Shown here in pieces: positions 9,053-17,454 of a stretch of 64,000 bases of DNA (its first letter is position 1; each line of letters starts with the position of its first letter). The stretch covers positions 2,046,001 to 2,110,000 of the forward strand of contig OY970334.1 of assembly GCA_963717445.1 (NCBI GenBank), given 5' to 3'. Source of the stretch: JAGVPT01 sp963717445 (GTDB taxonomy: Bacteria; Bacteroidota; Ignavibacteria; UBA10030; UBA8401). The notes under the pieces are model-generated. The model did no database searches and was not told where the DNA came from. It worked only from the letters and a program-made list of their open reading frames with translations. Made by a program: the position numbers and the translations under genes.

Positions 9053-11029
9053 TCAGAAAGAATATTTGACTGTCCCATACACCGATCGAGGCTGTCCCGG
9101 GTCGACAAACCCGCCTGCGACCAATTCAGGATATGCTTTGTCCGCGAGATTTTTTACTCCCACCTGAATGAGTGCGCTCCCGGCATGCACTCCGACCGTT
9201 AATGAAAGAATAGCGTACGACGGCAATACCACGCCGGGTTCGTCGAACGGACTGTATGGACCGACAATGTTTGAACTCAGCCTGATGTCCCAGTTGACGT
9301 GCGGAGTAATATCCAATGCAGCAATGCCGATGTACTTGGCGGTGTTGTAGACGCGAGCACCCGAGAGTGTATCGCCGTCGTCGGTAATCAGATTTTTGTA
9401 CCGGGCGTCGTTGAATGTCCAATCTGTGGTCAAGCGTATTTCATTGGTGCATTGAACAGCCAGTTCAGCTTCTATCCCCTGCCTGCGGCTTTGTCCACCG
9501 CTCGTGGAAGTAAGCGTGATCGGGTCGAACGTCTGCTCGTTGCTCACCTCCATCAGAAACAGGGCAAGGCTTCCACTGACGGCACCATCGTCGAATTTGC
9601 TTCCCGTCTCATACGCCCATGCAGTAATAAACGGGAGCGACGGAGTTTCGATCGTGCCGTCCGTCGAGCGAAATCCCCGAGAGACATTTGCATAGAGCGA
9701 AACGTCTTCGACCAGCGAATACATTGCTCCAAGCTTCGGCGAGAATATGCCTTTGGTAGCACTTGCCGAAGCTGCACTGTCGGGAGCGGAGAAGTCGTTC
9801 AGGAGATCGTACCGCGCGCCGACGGTAAACGTAAATTTTTCTACCCGTTCTTCCGATTGCAGAAACAACGCCCCCGCTCCCTGATGCGCCGATAACAATA
9901 TTTGTGCCGAGTCGCGCACCCTGTTCGTAGTCATCCAGTTTTCGTAATGAGAATGATCGAATTTTCCTTCAACTCCCATCGTCACGTCGGCGTGTGGAAA
10001 AGCCCATGTGAGCGCGCTTGTTCCGCCGAAGCCGTAGCGCGTGTCTTCTTCTTCGGTTTGACTACCCGAGCCTTCGGTGATTCCGCCTTCGGGAGGTGTT
10101 GTGAGGTAAAGCTGCCATCGTCCCTGAGTCGAGTAGAGCGTCGTTCGCCAAAACATGGCGGAGTCGGGCGAGACACGAAGGCTTACTCGTTCCTGTGCCC
10201 GGCGTTTGAATCCACCGTCGGTCGAATTGGCGACAAGATCATAATCGCGTTGATCGAATTCAGATTCGGTAAGCGATCCGGGCGAATCCCAATTGGCTGC
10301 ATATAATTCAATACCCGCGTCGAGCGTTGCAGCGGGCGAAAGATTCTGCACGAATCGTGCATGCCCTTGCTCGAGGTCGTAGGAACTGTTCGGCCTCCAG
10401 CCGTCCTCATGAATCGCGCGAAGACCGAAGACTCCGCTGTTGTCGTTATGGTCAAAACCGGTAAGAACCGTTCCATCGAATTTTCCGTACGATCCGCCCG
10501 AGAGCCAGACATCCGTTCCGTCCATTTTTTCTAGCGTCCGAACGTTCAGTACGCCGGACATTGCGAAATTTCCGTAGAGAGCGCTTGTCGGCCCTTTGAT
10601 GAGATTCATAGAACTCACTGCTTCCGGCATCAAGAGATTAAAATCATCATACCCTTCCGCATGCCCGTTGACCGGTTCGTTGATCGGGACGCCGTCGATC
10701 CAGAGGGCCATATCCGTCGAATGGTCGGAGCTGAAACCGCGGATAGAGGCATCCGATGCAAAACCGGGACCTTGTCCCTGTTCGTGAACTTCGAGTCCCG
10801 TGGTCTGGCGAAGAAGATCCCACGAGTCTGTCGCAACAGTTTTTTGGATCTCCACCGGAGAGACCACGATTGAACTCATTGGAACCTGTCGTTCCACCGG
10901 ACTGGATGTAATCGTCACTTCGGGAAGCTGAACAACATGATTGCTCAGCGTGTCGAGTTCAAAGCCTTTGGCCCGCTCCGCAGCAGTAAGGAATAAACAT
11001 AGAAGTACAGCGATAATGGAGCATCGCAT
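9053..11029 (-). CDS. TonB-dependent outer-membrane receptor, probable metal uptake
   Basis: 658 residues: signal peptide, then a TonB-box-like VQLPEVTITSSP, a plug (SIRGFSSDHSTDMALWIDGVPINEPVNG, SSMNLIKGPTSALYGNFAMSGVLNV) and a barrel ending YGTVKYSF with a terminal Phe. There is no carboxypeptidase-like domain, so it is of the siderophore/vitamin/metal type. Neighbours on the same strand are a cysteine-cluster protein upstream and a YHS lipoprotein downstream, which points to a transition metal, perhaps copper; this is inference. The two neighbouring gaps (226 and 108 bp) leave room for separate promoters. Confidence 0.88.
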   Translation of the reverse strand: MRCSIIAVLLCLFLTAAERAKGFELDTLSNHVVQLPEVTITSSPVERQVPMSSIVVSPVEIQKTVATDSWDLLRQTTGLEVHEQGQGPGFASDASIRGFSSDHSTDMALWIDGVPINEPVNGHAEGYDDFNLLMPEAVSSMNLIKGPTSALYGNFAMSGVLNVRTLEKMDGTDVWLSGGSYGKFDGTVLTGFDHNDNSGVFGLRAIHEDGWRPNSSYDLEQGHARFVQNLSPAATLDAGIELYAANWDSPGSLTESEFDQRDYDLVANSTDGGFKRRAQERVSLRVSPDSAMFWRTTLYSTQGRWQLYLTTPPEGGITEGSGSQTEEEDTRYGFGGTSALTWAFPHADVTMGVEGKFDHSHYENWMTTNRVRDSAQILLSAHQGAGALFLQSEERVEKFTFTVGARYDLLNDFSAPDSAASASATKGIFSPKLGAMYSLVEDVSLYANVSRGFRSTDGTIETPSLPFITAWAYETGSKFDDGAVSGSLALFLMEVSNEQTFDPITLTSTSGGQSRRQGIEAELAVQCTNEIRLTTDWTFNDARYKNLITDDGDTLSGARVYNTAKYIGIAALDITPHVNWDIRLSSNIVGPYSPFDEPGVVLPSYAILSLTVGVHAGSALIQVGVKNLADKAYPELVAGGFVDPGQPRSVYGTVKYSF

Positions 11030-11109
11030 AAAGAATTCCCTTCTCTATTTCGATTGAAGTACAGGTACGGCACGTTCCTCTTTTCGAGCATGCCGAAATA
11101 GAATTAAGA

Positions 11110-11241
11110 CTTCTGAATAATTTTAAAAGCTAGGCTCACGCAAATCCATAGGGATGGCTTCGCCAGGCGCAAAGTGGCAAAATGATCTAACAACAGAGTC
11201 TTTGCGCCTTCGCAGCTTGGCGAGAGACAATTTTTCAGAAG
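11110..11241. repeat. Short dispersed palindromic repeat
   Basis: CTTCTGAATAATTTT (11110) and AATTTTTCAGAAG (11229) are inverted ends. Between them CTTCGCCAGGCGCAAAG (11158) pairs with CTTTGCGCCTTCGC (11199). The GCGCAAAG / CTTTGCGCC pattern is typical of non-coding repeats scattered in many bacterial genomes. It separates the TonB receptor from the cysteine-cluster gene. Confidence 0.5.
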
Positions 11242-11255
11242 CCTCGAATTATGAA

Positions 11256-11702
11256 TTACGAAAGAAAACGATAGGAGAAGGAGTATTGCGGTGGATGAAA
11301 AAGAGAATACGATTTGCCTGAAAGGGGTGATTCAGATGAGCTGGGGAATATCTCCGATGCAGTAAACATGATAGCTCTATTCAATCCAAGCTGTGGTGCT
11401 ATCCACTGGTCAAGAACATTCGGGGAGAGAGCCACGGAGGGAACTGAACATGGCGCAGAAGTAACAGAGCAGGTCGTCCGGTCGTTTCTTCCCGAATGTC
11501 GCGATGCACAGCAACACGTCGACAACATCCCGCCGCCCGAATTACAACAGCAGCAGCAAGTCTGCATCGAAGCGGATTCTTTACCCCCCTGCAGCTTTTT
11601 CAGAAGCGGGGCAAAGTAAAATCCGTTTGCAGACAACATGCTGAACGCCAGCGCGACGCTAACAATTTGCCGTAGCGGGTTGATCATGTATAATATAACC
11701 AT
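11256..11702 (-). CDS. Small exported protein with dense cysteine clusters
   Basis: 148 residues (or 143 from the in-frame ATG at 11687). The N-terminus has a hydrophobic segment. Then come QTCCCCCN (five adjacent Cys) and STCCCAS (three), plus two single Cys: ten Cys within about 45 residues. The rest is Ser/Pro-rich with no domain I recognise. Such clusters fit thiolate metal binding, for example copper. It precedes a TonB receptor and a YHS lipoprotein on the same strand. No strong ribosome site separates the two possible starts. It could be a metal sensor, leader or storage peptide. The signal plus conserved-looking context argue that it is real, though a chance frame cannot be excluded. 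Confidence 0.6.
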   Translation of the reverse strand: MVILYMINPLRQIVSVALAFSMLSANGFYFAPLLKKLQGGKESASMQTCCCCCNSGGGMLSTCCCASRHSGRNDRTTCSVTSAPCSVPSVALSPNVLDQWIAPQLGLNRAIMFTASEIFPSSSESPLSGKSYSLFHPPQYSFSYRFLS

Positions 11703-11925
11703 TTTGGGGGGCGGCTAGTTTCAATAAGCTAGGAAAAATATTTATTCCCGCAAGTAAAATTTTGTTTAAAAACGCTGTTGATGCCTATTTCTTTGAGCGA
11801 AGTCAACATGGAGTCGGCGGGGATGCATTCCTAATTTTTCGATCATCCAGCTAGAAAAGGCCATATTAAAAAAGGCCTTACAATGTCCCCAAATGGAGTT
11901 TTGAAACGAGATTACATTGTTACTC

Positions 11926-12906
11926 CTAATTCCTACACACATAAAATACAAAGTCACTCTTGATTTCACCATTTTTCAGCAGCTCGTCTTCCACGCTAAA
12001 AATCGACTTCAGCAGCTCTTTGGTTTCATCTCTTTCATTGGTGAAGTTGTGAGCGATATCTTTGAAGACAATCTGCAGCAAGGTGCCTCCGTATTCTTTC
12101 CTTTCCAAAATTGTAAACTGACGTGCTATGGCATCCTCTATCAGGTTGGACTCCGCCGACTCCGAGGGATCGTTTAGGAACATACTCAACCTGCCGGGCC
12201 GGTGGATTTTCTTTTTAACCCGTCCATCAAAATATTTTCGGCGGTATTTTTCAGGAATCATATGCAACACACGATTTGCCGCATCCAACTGTGTGTCGGT
12301 CCATTGGAAGCGTGGCGGGCCGACATATTCATTGACAATAAAAATTCCCCCGTCTTTGAGCCCCCTATGTATTTTGTTGAGCACTGTAACAATCGAGTGA
12401 AAGTGGTGCAGGGCTCCCTCGATAATTACTACGTCGTGCTTTTTTAAACCAAGGTCTATCTTGTGGACATCGCCAACTTCAAAACTCAGCCTTGAACTCA
12501 AGTTGGCAATGTCGGCGTTTATCTTGGCCTGTCTAATTCTCTCTTTCGAAATATCATAACAGGAAAGCTTGAGTTTTTCACAAGCCAACGCCCATTGTAT
12601 TTCCCTGTTGCCGGAGCCGCATCCCAACGAGACACCCGTCAAACAACGACCTGAGTTCAGATATTTTTCAGAAACATAACGATAGTGATCGATATCTGGG
12701 AAGCCCGTTATCAATAAATTCCATCTTCGATTGACCTCGGGAATATCCCACCAATTGGAGGACCATTCCGTTGTATGAGCCCACGAGAGTTTAACTCTCT
12801 CCTCATTGTTTTTTGTAATCTTTGAATAGACACGTGCAATTCCATGCCGTCGAATCTTCTCGTACAAAAGAACGAGATCGTAAGGATTGATAAAATTATT
12901 AAACAT
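11926..12906 (-). CDS. Class I SAM-dependent methyltransferase
   Basis: 326 residues. The catalytic core lies near 85-190: GVSLGCGSGNREIQWAL (motif I), CYDISKERIRQAK (acidic ribose loop), VGDVHKIDLGLKKHDVVIIEGALHHF and LKDGGIFIVNEYVG. The N-terminus has an aromatic-rich stretch (SSNWWDIPEVNRRW) and the C-terminal 120 residues are family-specific, with no domain I recognise. The layout fits methyltransferases of cell-surface glycan or natural-product loci, but the substrate is unknown. It is not clearly in an operon: 147 bp separate it from the GH130 gene and 223 bp follow it. Its codons look more AT-rich than those of its neighbours, which may reflect transfer. Confidence 0.85.
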   Translation of the reverse strand: MFNNFINPYDLVLLYEKIRRHGIARVYSKITKNNEERVKLSWAHTTEWSSNWWDIPEVNRRWNLLITGFPDIDHYRYVSEKYLNSGRCLTGVSLGCGSGNREIQWALACEKLKLSCYDISKERIRQAKINADIANLSSRLSFEVGDVHKIDLGLKKHDVVIIEGALHHFHSIVTVLNKIHRGLKDGGIFIVNEYVGPPRFQWTDTQLDAANRVLHMIPEKYRRKYFDGRVKKKIHRPGRLSMFLNDPSESAESNLIEDAIARQFTILERKEYGGTLLQIVFKDIAHNFTNERDETKELLKSIFSVEDELLKNGEIKSDFVFYVCRN

Positions 12907-13052
12907 AGCTCTTCTGGTTATAACGAGTGAGAGAAATTATTTCGTTCCCAGCTCCCATGCTGTGAACATGTAAGGATGAAACAACTACGCAAGCAGAGAT
13001 CATCTTCCGACGGTGCATCGGAACATGAACATTATGGAGAAGAAAAATGCGC

Positions 13053-14540
13053 TTATTTCAACCCCATTGTTGACAACAGTTCATTGATCGAAACGCTCGC
13101 GATACGTGTTGCGCGATCCGACATCGCGTACGGTATAATCAACCTGCCGTTGTGTGCTATTGCGCCGCAGGTATAGACGACATTCGGGACGTACCCTTCT
13201 CGTTCGGATTCATCCGGTGCAATGAGCGGTTCCTTGAGCCGCCCGATCACCTTCGAAGGATCATCAAGGTCAAGCAGGACAGCTCCGATGCAATATTTTC
13301 TCAGCGGACCGACCCCGTGCGTCAGGAGGAGCCAACCTTTTTCCGTTTCAATCGGCGAACCACAATTTCCTATCTGGGTGAATTCCCAATACGACGCGGG
13401 CTGCATCAGGGCCGAAGGATCGTTCCAACGATAGGGATTGTCTGAATAGACGAGATACAAATTTTCTGCGTCGTGCCTCGATACCATGGCATACTTGCCA
13501 TTGATTTTTCTCGGGAAGAGCGCCATCCCTTTATTCTTTGCCGCTTCTCCGCTGAGTGAATTGATCCTGAACCGGACAAAATCGGCCGTCTCGAGAAGCA
13601 GCGGCATAATCGTTTTGCCGTTATATGCCGTATAGGTGGCGTAATAGCGAACGGCGCCGCTATCGTCGACGAACCTCACAAACCGAGCATCTTCAATTCC
13701 GTTCAGCTCATACGACGAAACGGGAAAAATCGCTCGCTCCGAAAGAGGCCTCTTCGCCGAGAAATTTATTTCATAATTAAGCTCAAGCAGAGATTCGAGC
13801 CGGTCGATCGAACGCTGTTGAGCTGCAGAGAGCTTTGCGCGGCGTTTCTTGAACCGAGCAATCTTTGCCGCCAATTGAGACCGTGTAAATTTTTCGGGCA
13901 GCGACTCGACTATCTCTTTCATTGAAGGACTCCGCCATTCTTTATCGCGGAGCTTGCAGAAGAATTCGGATGTTTTGAATGACATGTCCGGATTCAATGC
14001 TGGAGTCGTGACAAATTTGCCCGGAGCATCTAACGAGATGTCACCCTGCCCGTCAATGATGCCGGTTCGAAACTCGATGGACGAGATGTGCCCTTCGCCT
14101 GTTGCCCGCAAGCTCATGATGAATCGAAGCGCCCCCGCCGTCAATTCGCTTTGGTCATAATGAGGAACAATTGAGGGATTGAACAGAGCGGCGGCTTCTA
14201 ACGAATATTCACACGTGAAATAAGAGCCAAGGAGCAGGCATTGCATTTTTGAGAGCGTACACCGCTTGGGCAAAAAAGCCTTAATTTGCTCGCAGTTCAG
14301 TGTAAATATTTCATCGATGTCCGGATGGCGATCACGAAATTCGACAAGCACGCCATCGAGAATTTCTTGCGATTCCTCATCGCTCAATTCCAGAACCCGT
14401 TCTACAAGCCGCTTCATTCTCGCCGCAGACCCCGGACTGAGTGGGCTTACAGGAGCAAACGGCCTAATAATGACCCGCGACATGTCCGGTTCAATCAGCG
14501 CGGCGTGCCGCCGCACTTCCAGTTCTTCCCTCTTCATAGA
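13053..14540 (-). CDS. GH130 family beta-mannoside phosphorylase or hydrolase
   Basis: 495 residues from the ATG at 14540, chosen because AGAAAGAAGG lies 9 bases before it; an ATG at 14600 that overlaps the GH2 stop would add 20 residues. The five-bladed propeller signature of GH130 is visible: LFNPSIVPHYDQS near residue 120, the catalytic-Asp motif NGIEDARF near 282, and CGSPIETEKGWLLLTHGVG and YVPNVVYTCGAI later. Members attack the mannosyl linkage with phosphate, giving mannose 1-phosphate, or with water. It has an N-terminal extension of about 100 residues, as in the larger subfamilies. There is no signal peptide, so it acts in the cytoplasm. It follows a GH2 mannosidase, which supports beta-mannoside breakdown. 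Confidence 0.9.
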   Translation of the reverse strand, partial: SMKREELEVRRHAALIEPDMSRVIIRPFAPVSPLSPGSAARMKRLVERVLELSDEESQEILDGVLVEFRDRHPDIDEIFTLNCEQIKAFLPKRCTLSKMQCLLLGSYFTCEYSLEAAALFNPSIVPHYDQSELTAGALRFIMSLRATGEGHISSIEFRTGIIDGQGDISLDAPGKFVTTPALNPDMSFKTSEFFCKLRDKEWRSPSMKEIVESLPEKFTRSQLAAKIARFKKRRAKLSAAQQRSIDRLESLLELNYEINFSAKRPLSERAIFPVSSYELNGIEDARFVRFVDDSGAVRYYATYTAYNGKTIMPLLLETADFVRFRINSLSGEAAKNKGMALFPRKINGKYAMVSRHDAENLYLVYSDNPYRWNDPSALMQPASYWEFTQIGNCGSPIETEKGWLLLTHGVGPLRKYCIGAVLLDLDDPSKVIGRLKEPLIAPDESEREGYVPNVVYTCGAIAHNGRLIIPYAMSDRATRIASVSINELLSTMGLK

Positions 14541-14596
14541 TAGATGCCTTCTTTCTAAATAAATAGCTCTCTCGATCGTCAAACGCCGCTTCATCC

Positions 14597-17044
14597 TCAC
14601 AGCGCTCGAAGTCTGAGCCTTTCTTTAATCAATTTCTGTGGGAGATGCGAGATAATCCTGACAACCTTTGGTATACCCGCATCGATGTCGAAGTAGTTGT
14701 CATCCAGCTCGGCATCTTCGTTTTCTATTTCAACGCTAATATTTTTTTTAAACCCTGACGCTGTCAACGTCACGTCGTGAACATCCTCAGCATCATTCGA
14801 CAATCGGAATTCGACATTTGCCAATGGGATTTGCATATGTTTCGGCTCGACAAAAAAATACCTGTTTTCAGAAAGGTCAGCATCATTTTTTTTCAAGCGA
14901 GCCAAAAAATATGTTTGTGTCGGGTCGGCATGAGAGAAAGTTGTGATGTTTATACTTATCAATTTCTTAGAAGCATTTCTACCGACGCTCACATGTTCCG
15001 ATTTCGACCACATCACGGACCCATCGAACGAGCGCAGTGAAATTTCGAGCGTCGCACGTAAAGGCGTACGCTGGTCGGACGTCCCCCATACTTCCAACTG
15101 TTTACCCACCTTACAAAAACTTACAAGCACCGGTGCAAAAAATTTTTTCGCGTAATAACATGCCGCTTTGGGGCGTAACGCACTGTCGATAACCGACCAG
15201 CTTGTTACAGGCCAGCAGTCGTTGAATTGCCAGAAAAGAGATCCAGCAGTCAAAAATTTTCGACGCCTCCAGTGTTCGACAGCGGTCTTCAACGCTTCAG
15301 CCTGAACTATTTGGCCTTTGTAAATAAAATCAGCCAGGTCCGTTCCGACATTCACATGGCCGGCCTGAAATCGAAACAAACGCTCGGTCCCTTCCGGAAG
15401 TTTATTATGATATTCAAGTACCCGGCTCTGCGGATTGAGATCGGAAAGTATTGTCACCTGTTCAAGCGTTTTCAAATGAGGTGGTGCCTGAAAACCGAAT
15501 TCCGTAACAAACCTCGCCTTGTCATTCTCGTATTCTTTGTAATCCTTCCACCTGGCCCACATCTCCCATTGATGATGATTGCCGTTCGATTCGGCATTCG
15601 GAAACCCTTTGCCGAATGGAGAACTGCGCCAGTACGGGCGGGTTCCATCCAACTCCCGGCAAACGGACGGCAGGAGTGTCTTAAAAATCTTCGAGCCATT
15701 CATCTCATCGGGAGACTTGCCTGGATTGTGTTGGCAGAATATCCACTCACACTCATTATTGCCGCACCAGAGTACAATGCTCGGATGGTTTCGTAATCTT
15801 CTGACAGCTTTCGCAGCTTCATCATTGACCTGTTTCAGGAACCATGGAGCTTCAGGATACTCAGCGCAAGCGAACATGAAATCCTGCCACACCATCAAAC
15901 CAAGTTTATCGCACAGGTTGTAAAATATTTCCTGTTCATAAATACCGCCGCCCCAAACACGAAGCATGTTCATGTTCGCGGCCTTCGCCATGCCGAGCAA
16001 TTTCTCATACGTGCCATAGAGAATTCTTGGAATGAACGAGTCGCTTGGGATCCAATCCGCACCTTTACAAAAAATCTTTTCCCCGTTTATTTCAACGATG
16101 AACGATGTTCCTTCCTTGTCGGGCTTCTGCACTAATCGAACTGTGCGAAGTGCAAACGGAACTTCGAGGCGTTCGACTTCTTCACCCTTTACTACAAGGG
16201 AAAACACTGCCCGATACATCGGCTGTTCGCCGTATCCATTGGGCCACCAACGCTTCGGCTCTTTCATACGAACTCGAAATTTCATTCGAGCATTTTTACC
16301 TTGCCGCTGATCTGTTACGACGACATGTTCATCCCAAATCCCGGTTACCAATTGCATCGGCACAGCAGAGAACAACGATACATCGATTGACAATTCAACA
16401 ACCGCTTCACCCTTTGTAACGGAAATGACCTTCACGAATGGTGATTGGAGTATGGCATGCTCGTGAGCTTCCAGCCCGATGTTGCGCCAGATGCCAGATG
16501 TTGTCAACCTGGGTCCCCAGTCCCAGCCGAACGAGTACTGTGCTTTCCGCACATACATTCGATGCGGTTCATGGTTGGCGGCGAGCGGACCATGCTTTTT
16601 TTCCAAAGCTCTCGACCGCATGACCGGCGAATCGAAAAGAATCTCGATAAGATTTTTTCCTTCTCGAAGAAACTTTTTCACATTGAATTTATGTTCGACA
16701 AACATATTTTCCGTTGCCGTCACCGGTGTTCCATTGATGCGGATTTCGGCGTACGTATCAAGACCTTCTGCATTGAGTTCAATATATTTCTCTTGGAGAA
16801 AATCCCCATCGATGTCGAATTCCCGCCGGTACATCCATTGTAGTGAATCGACCCATTGCACTTCCTGCTCGTTCATACGGTAGAACGGGTCGGGAATTTT
16901 TCCATTCGCTAAAAGGTCGGTATGTACTGTGCCTGGAACAGACCCGTCCATCCATGCTGTTACACCGGCCATTTCCTTCGGCAGCATGCGGTATTTATCG
17001 ATTGCTTTGAAGGACCACGATCCATTGAGTTCTATTTTCTTCAT
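14597..17044 (-). CDS. GH2 family beta-mannosidase
   Basis: 815 residues without a signal peptide. The N-terminal sugar-binding domain (LNGSWSFKAID..VPGTVHTDLL) and Ig-like domain precede the TIM barrel: FCKGADWIPSDSF, LRVWGGGIYEQEIFYNLCDKLGLMVWQDFMFACAEYP, NHPSIVLWCGNNECEW (acid/base Glu of NNE near residue 430) and ARFVTEFGFQ (nucleophile Glu near 514). Length and motifs fit beta-mannosidase rather than beta-galactosidase. It should release mannose from the non-reducing ends of imported oligosaccharides and works next to GH130. A MITE-like insertion and a 410-bp gap separate it from the upstream cluster gene, so it may have its own promoter. Confidence 0.93.
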   Translation of the reverse strand: MKKIELNGSWSFKAIDKYRMLPKEMAGVTAWMDGSVPGTVHTDLLANGKIPDPFYRMNEQEVQWVDSLQWMYRREFDIDGDFLQEKYIELNAEGLDTYAEIRINGTPVTATENMFVEHKFNVKKFLREGKNLIEILFDSPVMRSRALEKKHGPLAANHEPHRMYVRKAQYSFGWDWGPRLTTSGIWRNIGLEAHEHAILQSPFVKVISVTKGEAVVELSIDVSLFSAVPMQLVTGIWDEHVVVTDQRQGKNARMKFRVRMKEPKRWWPNGYGEQPMYRAVFSLVVKGEEVERLEVPFALRTVRLVQKPDKEGTSFIVEINGEKIFCKGADWIPSDSFIPRILYGTYEKLLGMAKAANMNMLRVWGGGIYEQEIFYNLCDKLGLMVWQDFMFACAEYPEAPWFLKQVNDEAAKAVRRLRNHPSIVLWCGNNECEWIFCQHNPGKSPDEMNGSKIFKTLLPSVCRELDGTRPYWRSSPFGKGFPNAESNGNHHQWEMWARWKDYKEYENDKARFVTEFGFQAPPHLKTLEQVTILSDLNPQSRVLEYHNKLPEGTERLFRFQAGHVNVGTDLADFIYKGQIVQAEALKTAVEHWRRRKFLTAGSLFWQFNDCWPVTSWSVIDSALRPKAACYYAKKFFAPVLVSFCKVGKQLEVWGTSDQRTPLRATLEISLRSFDGSVMWSKSEHVSVGRNASKKLISINITTFSHADPTQTYFLARLKKNDADLSENRYFFVEPKHMQIPLANVEFRLSNDAEDVHDVTLTASGFKKNISVEIENEDAELDDNYFDIDAGIPKVVRIISHLPQKLIKERLRLRAL

Positions 17045-17057
17045 ACCTTAATTTCAC

Positions 17058-17274
17058 TAGAAGCTATCTCAAAAACGCTTGATTATGTCCTTCTGAAGGA
17101 ATACTGACAGATCATTGTCATTCTGAACCCCGTCGCTTTTCAGACGGGGTGAAGAATCCATGACAATGACATACCTTGACTCTATTAGGCTTCCATGTCA
17201 TGGATGCTTCGCTCCGCTCAGCATGACATTTACGGCTGCTTTCTGTATGAAAACCATTTTTGAGATGGCTTCTA
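17058..17274 (-). mobile_element. MITE-like element, copy 1 (217 bp including TA ends)
   Basis: The ends are inverted repeats of the form GAAGCYAYCTCAAAAAYG, each flanked by TA. The copy at 46529-46745 is the same length in the opposite orientation and differs at only four positions. The inside folds into hairpins, including a CACCCCGTCTGAAAAGCGACGGGG stem, but has no gene. TA flanks and short terminal repeats fit a non-autonomous relative of IS630/Tc1-mariner elements. It sits in the 410-bp gap between the 1055-residue secreted protein gene and the GH2 gene. Confidence 0.85.
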
Positions 17275-17330
17275 ATCAAAACAGACAAACGTACATCGAG
17301 GGTCATTTTCAAGAATTGATCTTTTGTTTT

Positions 17331-17411
17331 ACCGCCAAAGCGCGGAGAACGCCAAAAATATTGTTGCCTTTTATACTCATACCCTCTTGGTGTGCTTGAC
17401 GTCCTAGTGGT
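17331..17411. repeat. Degenerate inverted repeat
   Basis: ACCGCCAAAGCGCGGAGAACG near 17331 pairs imperfectly with GTGTGCTTGACGTCCTAGTGGT ending at 17411. It looks like a decayed member of the GCAAAGAACGC / GCGTTCTTTGC type of dispersed repeat. With the MITE copy it accounts for most of the 17045-17454 gap. Confidence 0.35.
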
Positions 17412-17454
17412 TAAAAAAATGCAAAATTATTTAATCGAAACGGTACTAGCAACA

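Noticed and set aside
11766..11972. 68-codon frame on the minus strand
   Set aside because: It overlaps the methyltransferase 3' end and resembles no family; a transposase remnant was considered but no motif supports it.
14541..14600. GH130 start at 14600 overlapping the GH2 stop
   Set aside because: The ATG at 14540 has a much better ribosome site (AGAAAGAAGG); the longer form cannot be fully excluded.
17118..17312. Reading frame with HAERSEAS-like words on the minus strand
   Set aside because: It is a translation of the MITE-like repeat, not a protein.
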